Positions 19,602-27,696 of a stretch of DNA of 64,000 nucleotides are shown here, in pieces. Every line of letters begins with the position of its first letter. Positions within the stretch are counted from its first letter, which is position 1. The notes under the pieces are model-generated. The model worked only from the letters and a program-made list of their open reading frames with translations. It ran no database searches and was not told the DNA's origin. Both the position numbers and the translations under genes were made by a program. The DNA is from GCA-003244245 sp963822695. GTDB lineage: Bacteria; Actinomycetota; Actinomycetes; Mycobacteriales; Pseudonocardiaceae. Location: assembly GCA_963822695.1 (NCBI GenBank), contig CAWGJH010000028.1:23520-87519 (forward strand), in the 5' to 3' direction.

Positions 19602-21188
19602 GTGAGCACCGGCAGCGACGTCGTCATTGTTGGTGCCGGCCCGACCGGGCTGACGACGGCGCTGCTGCTGGCACACCAGGGTGTGGCGTGCACGGTGTTG
19701 GAGCGGCGCACCGCGCCGTCCCGGACTCCCCGAGCGCGGGTGGTCACGTTGCGCACCATGGAGGTCTTTCGGGGTCTGGGCCTGGCCGAGGAGGTCATCG
19801 CTGCGGCGGTGGCCAGCGAGCGGACTGGGCTGCCGTTCACCTTCGCCCGCACCCTCGCCGAGGCCGCGCCCGCGCGGACCACCACCATGTTCCGCCGCGG
19901 TGCGCGCGCCGAGCAGAGCCCGTGCACCACCGTGATGTGCCCGCAGGACGTGGTGGAGCGCATCCTCCTGGCCCGAATCGCCACCACTGGCTCGATCCGG
20001 CTGCAGCACGGGGTGGACGTGCGCGGTGTGGACGTGCAGGGCGAGGACGTGCTGGTCCACACCGCCGAGGATACCCCGCTGCTCGCACGCTATGTGGTGG
20101 GCGCCGACGGCGCCTCGAGTTCGCTCCGCCGGGTCTGCGGCCCACCTGCGGGGCTGGGCGAGGACTCCGGTATGGCGGCAGGCCCTGCCGTCGCCAACAC
20201 GCTGGTGCTGTTCGAGGCAGACCTCACCGAGCTCATCGCAGATTGTGGCAGCACCATCTACTTCCTGGACCACGAGGGCGTGCGGGGTTACCTGCAGCCG
20301 ACCGCGCAGCCGCACCGGTGGACGTTTAACCAATTGCATGAGGACCACGAACCGCTCGCCCGGACCGATCCTGCGGCTGCGGTCCGAGTGGTGCTGGGCG
20401 CCGACGTCGCGGTGCGGGTCCTGGAGACGACCGAGTGGACGATGCGCAGCGTGGTGACACCGTGGTTCCGGCACGGCCCGGTGTTCCTCGCGGGCGACGC
20501 CGCGCACGTGGTGTCACCGTTCAGCGGGTCCGGGATGAACCTGGGGGTGCAGGACGCGGTGAACCTGGCGTGGAAGCTCGCCGCGGTGCTGCGGGGACGA
20601 GCGGGTCCGGGGCTGCTGGCCAGCTACGAGGAGGAGCGACGCCCGGTGGCGCTGTGGAACGTCGAGGAGGACCGCCGCAACGTGTCGACCGTTCGGGACG
20701 ATCGGGGATGGCGACGATGGAGCGAGGAGCTACCCCGGCGGCGGGCGAAGGACGGGCTCTTGCTCGGGTACCGCTACCGCTCCAGGGCGGTGCTGCCCGA
20801 CGGTGGCCCGCGCCCCCCGGAACTGGACTACACCCAGTACGTGCCCTCCGCCCGACCGGGGGACCGCGCCCCGCACTGCTGGCTCGACGACCACGAGACG
20901 TCCACAGTGGATCTCCATCGCGATGGGTTCGCCCTGGTGGGACCTGACCCGATCTGGGCGCAGCACGCCGCTGCGGCGGCCACCGCACTCGACCTGCCGG
21001 TGGCCGCACTGGCTCCCACGACCGGAGCTGCGGCCCGGGCACACCTCGCTGAGGTCTACAACCTCAGCCAAGGTGCCGTGCTCGTCCGCCCAGACGGTCA
21101 CATCGGCTGGCGCTGCACCGACCCGCCACCGAACCCCGCGGAGGCAATCACCACCGCTACCCGCACGATCCTAGACAGGGCCGGCTGA
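19602..21188 (+). CDS. FAD-dependent aromatic monooxygenase (PHBH family)
   Basis: A 528-aa flavoprotein monooxygenase. It has the dinucleotide-binding GAGPTGLTTALLLAHQG at the N-terminus, the DG-type motif YVVGADGASSSLRRV near residue 170, and the second FAD motif VFLAGDAAHVVSPFSGSG followed by MNLGVQDAVNLAWKLA. The thioredoxin-like C-terminal domain (from about DRAPHCWLDD) is that of polyketide and phenol hydroxylases. These enzymes hydroxylate aromatic rings with NAD(P)H and O2. GTG 19602 is chosen because AGTAGGGG precedes it and the flavin motif follows within eight residues. Part of the MFS, GH88-like, monooxygenase run. Confidence 0.88.
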   Translation: MSTGSDVVIVGAGPTGLTTALLLAHQGVACTVLERRTAPSRTPRARVVTLRTMEVFRGLGLAEEVIAAAVASERTGLPFTFARTLAEAAPARTTTMFRRGARAEQSPCTTVMCPQDVVERILLARIATTGSIRLQHGVDVRGVDVQGEDVLVHTAEDTPLLARYVVGADGASSSLRRVCGPPAGLGEDSGMAAGPAVANTLVLFEADLTELIADCGSTIYFLDHEGVRGYLQPTAQPHRWTFNQLHEDHEPLARTDPAAAVRVVLGADVAVRVLETTEWTMRSVVTPWFRHGPVFLAGDAAHVVSPFSGSGMNLGVQDAVNLAWKLAAVLRGRAGPGLLASYEEERRPVALWNVEEDRRNVSTVRDDRGWRRWSEELPRRRAKDGLLLGYRYRSRAVLPDGGPRPPELDYTQYVPSARPGDRAPHCWLDDHETSTVDLHRDGFALVGPDPIWAQHAAAAATALDLPVAALAPTTGAAARAHLAEVYNLSQGAVLVRPDGHIGWRCTDPPPNPAEAITTATRTILDRAG

Positions 21189-21213
21189 CAGCCGCACCGG
21201 CACCTACCTACAC

Positions 21214-22080
21214 TCACTCCGTGGTCGCGTGGGAAGCGGCCCGCCCAGCCGTCTCCTGTGCGCAGGACAGGACCAACTCGGCGAAATCCGCCGGGTGGCT
21301 TAGGTGCGGGGCATGCCCACCGCGCACCACGTGTCGGCGTGAGCGCGGCAGCGCAGCGACAATCAGCGTGACGATGCGACTATAGGTCGGCAGGCTGGCC
21401 TCACCGTGGCTGACCACGAGCGGGTGCGCGTAGCCCGCGAGCAGCTCCGGCCGCACCGCCAGCCGGGTGGGGTCTCGGGACTGGTCGAGCCAGGTGTCAG
21501 CGTTCATCAGGCAGGTCCGCCGGATCTCCGAAGTGAACAGCGTGTCCCATGTCCCCGGCCCGAAGGCGGCGTGATCGACGAAGTGGCGGAGGCCCTGCGC
21601 CACCGCTCCCATGGTGATGAGATCGGCGGCGCGGCGCAACTGCTCGCTCGCTTCCTCCGCCAGCTGCCGGCTCGACGCGTCGTCACGCAGAAGGGTGAAT
21701 AGCGGGGGCTCGTGTACCAGCAGGCCGCCGGTCAAGCCGGGGTGGTAGGCGCCGAGCAGCATCGTGACGCACGAGCCGTAGGAGTGGCCAACGACCAGGG
21801 GCGCTTTAAGCTCGAGGGCGCGCAGCACGCCAGCCAGGTCCTCGACGTCCTCGCTGATCCGCCCCTGGCCAGGCGGGCAGCTGCTGCCGCCATGGCCGCG
21901 CCGGTCGTAGGTGACGACCAAGTGCGATTCGGCGAGCTGCGGGACGATCCGTTCCCAAGCTCGGTGGTCGTCGAGGGAACCGTGCACGAGCACGATTGGT
22001 GGGCCGGATCCGGCCACCTGCACGGCGAGCTCGACCCCGTTCACGGGGATCGACAGTGCCGCGACGTCACTCCCGGTCAT
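21214..22080 (-). CDS. Alpha/beta hydrolase
   Basis: A 288-aa alpha/beta hydrolase: oxyanion motif VLVHGSLDDHRAWE, nucleophile elbow GHSYGS, and the catalytic His in RGGHAPHLSHP near the C-terminus. ATG 22080 is chosen because the fold starts 30 residues later; upstream reading has no homology-like features. It converges on the monooxygenase and is divergent from the tetR gene across a 299-base gap, so TetR control is likely. It may hydrolyse an ester or lactone made by the monooxygenase (inference). Confidence 0.85.
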   Translation of the reverse strand: MTGSDVAALSIPVNGVELAVQVAGSGPPIVLVHGSLDDHRAWERIVPQLAESHLVVTYDRRGHGGSSCPPGQGRISEDVEDLAGVLRALELKAPLVVGHSYGSCVTMLLGAYHPGLTGGLLVHEPPLFTLLRDDASSRQLAEEASEQLRRAADLITMGAVAQGLRHFVDHAAFGPGTWDTLFTSEIRRTCLMNADTWLDQSRDPTRLAVRPELLAGYAHPLVVSHGEASLPTYSRIVTLIVAALPRSRRHVVRGGHAPHLSHPADFAELVLSCAQETAGRAASHATTE

Positions 22081-22192
22081 GGCGCCTCCGCTGCGAGGTG
22101 ACCAGTTTTCTCTCAGCCTCGGCGATGTCGAGGACGGGCGCCAGGCGTTGGAGTCGGCCAGAGCGATCGACACCGTGGTGTCGGACAAGACG

Positions 22193-22233
22193 TGCTGCGT
22201 GCGCTGTGCGGCACCGATGCGGCGCAGTTCCCC
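22193..22233 (+). repeat. 41-base duplicate of the 3' end of the GH88-like gene
   Basis: This stretch matches 19512-19552 at 39 of 41 positions (TGCTGCGTGCGCTG, then GCGGCACCGATGCGG, then GCAGTTCCCC). The source encodes LLRALRGTDAVQFP at the end of the GH88-like protein; here it lies in the regulatory gap between the divergent hydrolase and tetR genes. It is probably a recombination scar or a shared binding region. Confidence 0.7.
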
Positions 22234-22379
22234 CACAGACGTCCGACCCTCCCTACACTGGCCCGCACCACTACGAAGATCGCACCCCAGCGGCCCATAC
22301 CCCGCCATCCCGCTCCCGGTTCGGGGCGGGTGGCCGGAAGAGGCGGTACGCCGGTAGCGACCGGCCCCAGGAGTGCTCA

Positions 22380-23018
22380 ATGGCCACCGCAGGCAGCCGG
22401 AAAGACCCAGGTCCGAGCGCCAGCGACAAGATCCTCGACGCTGCGATGAGCCTCTTCGTCCTGCGGGGTTACCCGTCCACGACGGTGGAGATGATCGCGC
22501 ATGAGGCGGGGGTCGCCGTGCAGACGGTCTACTTCAGCTTCCGCGCCAAGGCGAACATCCTCAAGCAACTCGTCAACATCAACATTGCCGGGGACGCTCA
22601 GCCCACTGCGACGCTGCAACGGGCATGGGTCGCGGATGCGCTCGCCGAGCCCGACCCCGCCCGCCAGCTCGAGATCCAGGTCAAGGGGACAGCCGCCATT
22701 CACCGTCGGGTCGCCCCGCTGCTGGGCGTGCTGCGCCGCGCCAGTGACACCGACCCTGCGGTCGCGGAGCTGTGGCGAACCAACCAGGAGCAGCGCCGCG
22801 CCCTGCATCGCCAGCTCGTGACTGCCCTGCGCCGCAAGGGGGGCCTGCCCCCGGGGATGCGGCTCGGCCAGGCGGCCGACATCAGCTACGCCGTGCTCGG
22901 GCCCGAGCTGTTCCATGTGCTGGTCACTGAGCGCGGCTGGTCGATCGCGGAGTGGGAGCGTTGGACCCTTGGTGCCCTACGCCGTGAGCTCCTGAACGGT
23001 AGCGACGATCGTGATTAG
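22380..23018 (+). CDS. TetR family transcriptional regulator
   Basis: A 212-aa protein with the TetR N-terminal DNA-binding domain: ILDAAMSLFVLRGYPSTTVE then IAHEAGVAVQTVYFSFRAKANIL, with the recognition helix near residues 40-55. The C-terminal ligand domain is helical and unspecific. ATG 22380 follows CCCCAGGAGTGCTCA, a good ribosome site. Divergent orientation relative to the alpha/beta hydrolase suggests it represses that gene and perhaps the monooxygenase locus in response to its substrate. Confidence 0.85.
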   Translation: MATAGSRKDPGPSASDKILDAAMSLFVLRGYPSTTVEMIAHEAGVAVQTVYFSFRAKANILKQLVNINIAGDAQPTATLQRAWVADALAEPDPARQLEIQVKGTAAIHRRVAPLLGVLRRASDTDPAVAELWRTNQEQRRALHRQLVTALRRKGGLPPGMRLGQAADISYAVLGPELFHVLVTERGWSIAEWERWTLGALRRELLNGSDDRD

Positions 23019-23094
23019 CCGTCGTCAGTTTTGGTACACCGGTCCCCACGCTTGGCTTGCGATGCGAGAAACGGACCGGCTACTCTCCGGCGGA

Positions 23095-23187
23095 GGCAAC
23101 GGTGCGAGGAAGCCGGTGAGAATCCGGCGCGGTCGCGTCACTGTGATCGGGCGATGACGCCCGAAAGTCAGACCTTCTGCCGTTGCC
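23095..23187 (+). ncRNA. Cobalamin riboswitch
   Basis: Conserved cobalamin-element blocks occur in order: GCGAGGAAGCCGGTGAGAAT, CCGGCGCGG, the B12 box GTCACTGTGA, and AAAGTCAGACCTTCTGCC. The closing helix pairs GGCAACGG (23095-23102) with CCGTTGCC (23180-23187). It should sense adenosylcobalamin and lower expression of the downstream cobalt transporter cbiM when B12 is plentiful. Confidence 0.93.
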
Positions 23188-23233
23188 CAGCTCCGCAACG
23201 CTAGGGACGCGCCATCCCGAAGGAGTTGTGCTC

Positions 23234-23290
23234 ATGTGCCTCACCGAGTGTGCTGTCACGGTGTGCGAGGTGAGCCGTGCACATTCCTGA
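23234..23290 (+). CDS. Putative 18-aa leader peptide overlapping cbiM start
   Basis: ATG 23234 lies eight bases after AAGGAG, the best Shine-Dalgarno in this leader, and opens an 18-codon frame (MCLTECAVTVCEVSRAHS) that stops at 23290, overlapping the cbiM GTG start by 14 bases in another frame. The riboswitch ends about 45 bases upstream. It could couple translation of cbiM to riboswitch control of an accessible ribosome site. It may also be chance. Confidence 0.4.
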   Translation: MCLTECAVTVCEVSRAHS

Positions 23291-23930
23291 CGGCTTCGTC
23301 TCTCCCGCGGTCGCGGTTGCCGGCGCCGCGGTGGCCGTTGCCGGGCTTGCGGTGTGTGTGCGCCGCGCCCGGCTCGACGTCACCGAGCAGCAGTTGCCAC
23401 TGGCCGGCCTGGCTGCGGCGTTCTTCCTGGTCCTAGGGGTCCCGATCATCCCGGTGGCGGTGGGCACCGACGGGCACCTGCTCGGCGGGACGCTGGCCGT
23501 GGCATTGCTCGGACCGTGGCTGGGACCGGTGGTGATCACCGTGGTCACGGTGGTGCAAGCCTTGTTCCTGGGTGACGGCGGGCTGTCCACGCTCGGGCTC
23601 AACGTGGTCAACCTGGCCCTGGTGCCAGCTGCGGTCGGTTACCCGGTGCTGCTCGGGCTGCACAAAGTGCTCCGCACCATCCGGCTCACCGGCCCCGCCG
23701 GAACCACGGTGGCCGCCGGGGTCGCCGCTGCGGTGTCGGTACTTGCCGCGGCGGTGCTGTTCACCGCGGAGTACGCGGTGGGCGGTGTTGCTGGGGTGCC
23801 GCTGCGTACCGTCGCGATCTCGATCATCGGGGTGTACGCGCTGGTCGCGGTCGTGGAGGGGCTGGTCACCGCGCTGGTGGTGCGGGGACTGCTGGCGGTG
23901 CGCGCCGACCTCGTCCAGGTGGCTACCTGA
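23277..23930 (+). CDS. cbiM: Cobalt ECF transporter component CbiM
   Basis: A 217-aa membrane protein starting at GTG 23277 with the diagnostic MHIPDGF N-terminus, whose His2 coordinates Co2+ in CbiM/NikM proteins, then six or seven spans including GTDGHLLGGTLAVALLGPWLG split by a loop and GLNVVNLALVPAAVGYP. GAGGTGAG lies just upstream. CbiM is the substrate-binding subunit of cobalt importers and normally sits with CbiN, CbiQ and CbiO; none is present downstream, so it either works alone or uses an energising module encoded elsewhere. The cobalamin riboswitch supports a cobalt role. Confidence 0.9.
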   Translation: MHIPDGFVSPAVAVAGAAVAVAGLAVCVRRARLDVTEQQLPLAGLAAAFFLVLGVPIIPVAVGTDGHLLGGTLAVALLGPWLGPVVITVVTVVQALFLGDGGLSTLGLNVVNLALVPAAVGYPVLLGLHKVLRTIRLTGPAGTTVAAGVAAAVSVLAAAVLFTAEYAVGGVAGVPLRTVAISIIGVYALVAVVEGLVTALVVRGLLAVRADLVQVAT

Positions 23931-24000
23931 GTGGCCCGATGCCAACCGTGTGCTTGACACTCGTTCGAGTGTGGGGTTCACTCGTTTGTGCAGCACCTCG

Positions 24001-24175
24001 TTCGGTGAGGCGTCTGCGCGGACATAGGCCACTGACCCTCCGGCGTCGAGAGACGCTCTGTGGTCAGGACAGGTCTCCCCGGCCTAAGGGGTGACCCCAA
24101 GTGGCTTCCCGCCCGTGAGGGTGGGGGTACGCCGTGCAGTGCCAAAGCTCTGACGAGGGGGTGTCTGAGCCCGAC
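24001..24175 (+). ncRNA. M-box (ykoK) magnesium riboswitch, actinobacterial type
   Basis: The sequence shows the actinobacterial M-box blocks in order: GGTGAGGCGTCTGCGCGGAC, GGCCACTGACCC, GTCGAGAGACGC, GGGGTGACCCCAAGTGGCTT, TACGCCGTGCAGTGCCAAAG and CTGACGAGGGGGTG. M-boxes fold when Mg2+ is high and switch off the downstream genes. A TTGACA at 23954 and a palindrome ACACTCG-TT-CGAGTGT (23957-23972) just upstream may belong to its promoter. The controlled genes are the NRAMP-type transporter and MgtE-like protein. Confidence 0.9.
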
Positions 24176-24259
24176 TCGCCTGTGCTGGCGCGGGCATCCT
24201 CGTTGCGCGACCAGGCAGTGGTGGCACCCGCGTGTGCCCCGGCGGCGAGGAGGTGGGTA

Positions 24260-24349
24260 ATGGGTATCGATGGCAGTCATAGACCGGTTCCTCTTGCCCA
24301 GTGCGCGCGCCGATCATGGCTGACTTCCAGGGTCCACCGCAGGGTGTGA
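24260..24349 (+). CDS. Putative 29-aa leader ORF after the M-box
   Basis: ATG 24260 follows GAGGAGGTGGGTA, a near-perfect ribosome site, and opens a 29-codon frame beginning MGIDGSHRPVPLAQC, ending 145 bases before the transporter ATG. Magnesium leaders in enterobacteria carry short proline-rich ORFs (mgtL) that tune transcription; this one has a PVP. The parallel is inference, and a chance ORF is possible. Confidence 0.4.
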   Translation: MGIDGSHRPVPLAQCARRSWLTSRVHRRV

Positions 24350-24493
24350 GCCTTTGGCGGGCGCTCGTCTGACGGGATTACCGCGATGAGCCACCTTCTT
24401 GTGCACGTCGTCCCTGCTCGTTCCGTTTGGCGGCACCTCCGCACGCCTGACCTTGGGTGAGCGCCCGCGCTCGCCTGGTGAAGGGATGATCTG

Positions 24494-26161
24494 ATGGCTA
24501 CTAACACCACGGGAACCAGCGGGCACACCGCACCACTGGGTACCAGTGCGGTGCTGGATGAGGCGCACCTGGGTGACATCCAGGGCGCGATGGGCACGAT
24601 CCGTCAAGGTGACCACGACGCCCGTACCGGCCTTTCGGCCCGGTTGAAGACGTTGCTGGCGATCGTGGGTCCGGGCCTGATCGTGATGGTCGGCGACAAT
24701 GATGCCGGCGCGTTCGGCACCTACACCCAGGCCGGGCAGAACTACGGCACCCGGCTGCTGTGGACGTTGTTGCTGCTGATTCCGGTGCTGTATGTCAACC
24801 AGGAGATGGTGCTGCGCCTGGGCGCGGTGACGGGGGTCGGGCACGCCCGGTTGATCCTTGAGCGGTTCGGGCGCTTCTGGGGCGCGTTCAGCGTGATCGA
24901 TTTGTTCCTGCTCAACGCGCTGACCATCGTCACTGAGTTCATTGGCATCAGCCTCGGGCTGTCCTACCTGGGGCTGCCCCGGGTACCCGGAGTGCTGATC
25001 GCCGCCGTGGTGGTCATCGCGGCGGCGTCCACGGGTAGTTTCCGGCGCTTTGAGCGGGTCTGTTTGGTGCTCGTCGCGGGCAGCCTGCTACTGGTGCCGA
25101 TCCTGGTCATGGCCCACCCCCCGCTGAGCCAGGTCACCCGCGACTTCGTGGTGCCAGGAATGCCCGTCGGGGCGGAGCTGTCCACAGTGATGCTGCTGAT
25201 CATCGCGATCGTCGGCACCACCGTCGCGCCCTGGCAGCTATTCTTCCAACAGTCCTATGTCATCGACAAGCGGATCACCCCGAGGTTCATCGGCTACGAG
25301 AAGGCCGACCTGTGGATCGGCATCGTCATTGTGGTCCTGGGCGCGGGGGCGATGATGGCTTTCTGTACCACCGCGTTCGCCGGGCATCCGGAGTTCGGGC
25401 AGTTCACCGATGCTGGCGGGGTCGCCACCGGCCTGGGAACCTACGTCAACAAGACTGCGGGAGTGCTCTTCGCCCTCGCGCTGATCGACGCCAGCATCAT
25501 CGGGGCCGCCGCCGTCTCACTCGCGACGGCCTACGCGATCGGCGACGTGCTGGGGTTGCGGCACTCACTGCACCGCAGCCCGAAAGAGGCCAAGGGCTTC
25601 TACGTGATCTTTGCCGGGTTGCTGGTCTGCGCGGCGGTGATCGTAATCATCCCGGGTAGCCCGTTGGGCCTGCTCACCGAGGGAGTGCAGACCCTGGCCG
25701 GGGTGTTACTGCCCTCGGCGACGGTGTTCCTGCTGTTGCTCTGCAATGACCGTCAGGTCCTGGGGCCCTGGGTCAATGGCCGGGCCCTCAACGTGTTCAC
25801 CTCGGCGGTGATCGCGGTGCTGGTGATGCTCTCCATCGTGCTCACCGCCGCCGTGATCTTCCCCAGCATCACCAGCACCGCCATCCTGACCATCCTTGCC
25901 ATCGGCACCGCCCTGGCCGTGCTCGCCGGTATCGCGCTGCTCGTCGGGCGCCGGGTGCGCCCCGCGCCGGCCGGTACCGATCCGCCACCGCTGGACCGCC
26001 GCCTGCGCGCCACCTGGCGGATGCCGCCACTGGCCCTGCTCACCCGGCCGACGCTGAGCATCGGCCGCCGGCTTGGGCTCACCGTGCTGCGCGGCTACCT
26101 GGTCATTGCCGCGGGCATGGTCATCGTCCGCGTCGTCCAACTCGCCCTCGCCGGCCACTAG
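24494..26161 (+). CDS. NRAMP-related divalent metal transporter, likely Mg2+ (NRMT type)
   Basis: A 555-aa membrane protein with the NRAMP fold: GPGLIVMVGDNDAGAF in TM1, EFIGISLGLSYL, and GTTVAPWQLFFQQS in TM6. The canonical TM1 DPGN motif is D70-A-G-A and the TM6 metal-binding M-P-H is A245-P-W. Loss of that methionine is the hallmark of NRAMP-related magnesium transporters (NRMT, known from Eggerthella lenta), which move Mg2+ rather than Mn2+/Fe2+. The M-box upstream and the MgtE-like gene 17 bases downstream agree. N-terminal 45 residues are hydrophilic. GAAGGGA precedes ATG 24494. Confidence 0.87.
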   Translation: MATNTTGTSGHTAPLGTSAVLDEAHLGDIQGAMGTIRQGDHDARTGLSARLKTLLAIVGPGLIVMVGDNDAGAFGTYTQAGQNYGTRLLWTLLLLIPVLYVNQEMVLRLGAVTGVGHARLILERFGRFWGAFSVIDLFLLNALTIVTEFIGISLGLSYLGLPRVPGVLIAAVVVIAAASTGSFRRFERVCLVLVAGSLLLVPILVMAHPPLSQVTRDFVVPGMPVGAELSTVMLLIIAIVGTTVAPWQLFFQQSYVIDKRITPRFIGYEKADLWIGIVIVVLGAGAMMAFCTTAFAGHPEFGQFTDAGGVATGLGTYVNKTAGVLFALALIDASIIGAAAVSLATAYAIGDVLGLRHSLHRSPKEAKGFYVIFAGLLVCAAVIVIIPGSPLGLLTEGVQTLAGVLLPSATVFLLLLCNDRQVLGPWVNGRALNVFTSAVIAVLVMLSIVLTAAVIFPSITSTAILTILAIGTALAVLAGIALLVGRRVRPAPAGTDPPPLDRRLRATWRMPPLALLTRPTLSIGRRLGLTVLRGYLVIAAGMVIVRVVQLALAGH

Positions 26162-26178
26162 CCTAAGGAAGCCTGGTC

Positions 26179-27681
26179 ATGAGCATGACCCCGCAGCCGC
26201 CGAGCAACACCCCCCGCCAGAATCCCGGCGCTCACCACCCTGACTCTCAGACCGCCTCTGACTCTCAGACCGCCTCTGACTCTCAGACCGCCCCGCCCGG
26301 ACGGACGTTGTCGTTGTCGCGGCTGCTCAGCCGGGCCGTGGTGGGGGCCTGCGGGCAGAAACTGGGCCAGCTGTCCGACGTGATCGTCCGGCTGCGCGGC
26401 GCCGACTACCCGCTGGTCACCGGGCTTGTCGCGGACATCGGTGGGCGCCTGGTGTTCGTGCCCGCCGAGACCGTGACCGACTGGGACACCGAGCAGGTGC
26501 TGCTGGTCAGTGCCCGGGTCAACCTGCGGAAATTCGAGCGCCGCGATGGCGAGGTGCTGCTCCGCGCCGACATCCTCGGCCACCGGCTCATCGACATCCC
26601 CCGGGCACGGCTGGTGCGGGCCTATGACCTGGAGCTCCTCGACACCGGCGAGGGTTGGGTGCTGGCCGGGGTGGACACTCATAAGACCAGCTGGTGGCGC
26701 CGGGTGCTGGGCCTGACCCGGTCCGCCCAGGACCCGCCTGGCGAGGGTGAGCCCGCCGACCACGGCTGCCGGGACTGGAAGGCGTTCGAGGCGTTGATCG
26801 GGCACGAGCCCTCGGCGCTGCTGCGCACCCCGACTGGCCGGCTCCGCCGGCTCAAGCCCGCGCAGATCGCCGACCTGCTCGAGCAAGCCTCCCGCCAGGA
26901 GCAGACCGAGTTGCTCGAGCAGGTCCACGTCGACCCCGAGCTGGAGGCCGACGTGTTCGAAGAACTCGACGACGACCGCCAATCCCGGCTGCTGCGCGAC
27001 CGCACCGACCCTGAGATCGCCGGCGTGCTGGCCCGGATGCGCGCCGACGATGCCGCCGACGCCATCGCCGACCTGCCCCAGGACCGCCGCCAACCCGTGC
27101 TCAACCTGCTACCCACAGGCCAGCGCACCAAGGTGACAGCCCTGCTGGGCTACAACCCGACTAGCGCCGGCGGGCTGATGAGCCTGGACTTCCTCGCCCT
27201 CCCGCGCGACACTACCGTTGCCGCCGTGCTGGAGCGGGTGCGCACTGCCCGCACCCTGCAGCCCGAGGCCCTGGCCACTGTGTTCAGCCTCAACCACCGG
27301 GGGAGACTGCGCGGCGCGGCCAGCCTGGTCGCCCTGATCCAGGCCGATCCCGACGCCCTCCTGCGCACCGTCGCGGACTCCAACCCCATCCGGGTCCACC
27401 CCGACGCCGACCTGATCGACATCACCCTGCTGATGACCGACTACAACCTGCTCAACCTGCCTGTCGTTGACGACGACGACCACGTCATCGGTGTCATCAC
27501 CGTCAACGATGTGCTCGAATCCTCCCTCCCGCGTAACTGGCGCCGCCGCGAACCCGCGCCCCACGCCGAGTCCACTGGCGAGGACAACGAACACCAGCCC
27601 CCCGTCGATGCTGACCCGCGCCGATCCGCCCCCACCAGACAGCCACTCAACGATCTCGCGCCGGAACCACCCCGGGTCTAA
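26179..27681 (+). CDS. Soluble MgtE-like protein (PRC-like, MgtE_N, CBS pair)
   Basis: A 500-aa protein without membrane spans. After a low-complexity N-terminus (DSQTAS repeats, residues 22-38) comes a PRC-barrel-like region (ACGQKLGQLSDVIVRLRGAD), then an MgtE N-terminal helical domain (LKPAQIADLLEQASRQEQ, ARMRADDAADAIADLPQD) and two CBS domains (NPTSAGGLMS, VHPDADLIDITLLMTDYNLL, PVVDDDDHVIGVITVNDVLE). This is the Mg2+-sensing cytosolic part of MgtE with the channel removed. Encoded 17 bases after the NRAMP-like gene, it is probably its regulatory subunit, sensing Mg2+ or nucleotides. Confidence 0.87.
   Translation: MSMTPQPPSNTPRQNPGAHHPDSQTASDSQTASDSQTAPPGRTLSLSRLLSRAVVGACGQKLGQLSDVIVRLRGADYPLVTGLVADIGGRLVFVPAETVTDWDTEQVLLVSARVNLRKFERRDGEVLLRADILGHRLIDIPRARLVRAYDLELLDTGEGWVLAGVDTHKTSWWRRVLGLTRSAQDPPGEGEPADHGCRDWKAFEALIGHEPSALLRTPTGRLRRLKPAQIADLLEQASRQEQTELLEQVHVDPELEADVFEELDDDRQSRLLRDRTDPEIAGVLARMRADDAADAIADLPQDRRQPVLNLLPTGQRTKVTALLGYNPTSAGGLMSLDFLALPRDTTVAAVLERVRTARTLQPEALATVFSLNHRGRLRGAASLVALIQADPDALLRTVADSNPIRVHPDADLIDITLLMTDYNLLNLPVVDDDDHVIGVITVNDVLESSLPRNWRRREPAPHAESTGEDNEHQPPVDADPRRSAPTRQPLNDLAPEPPRV
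26242..26292 (+). repeat. 18-base tandem repeat in MgtE-like gene
   Basis: GACTCTCAGACCGCCTCT is repeated 2.8 times without mismatches, encoding DSQTAS-DSQTAS-DSQTA in the disordered N-terminus. The perfect identity points to recent expansion. Confidence 0.85.
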
Positions 27682-27696
27682 ACGCTCACCCGGTGC

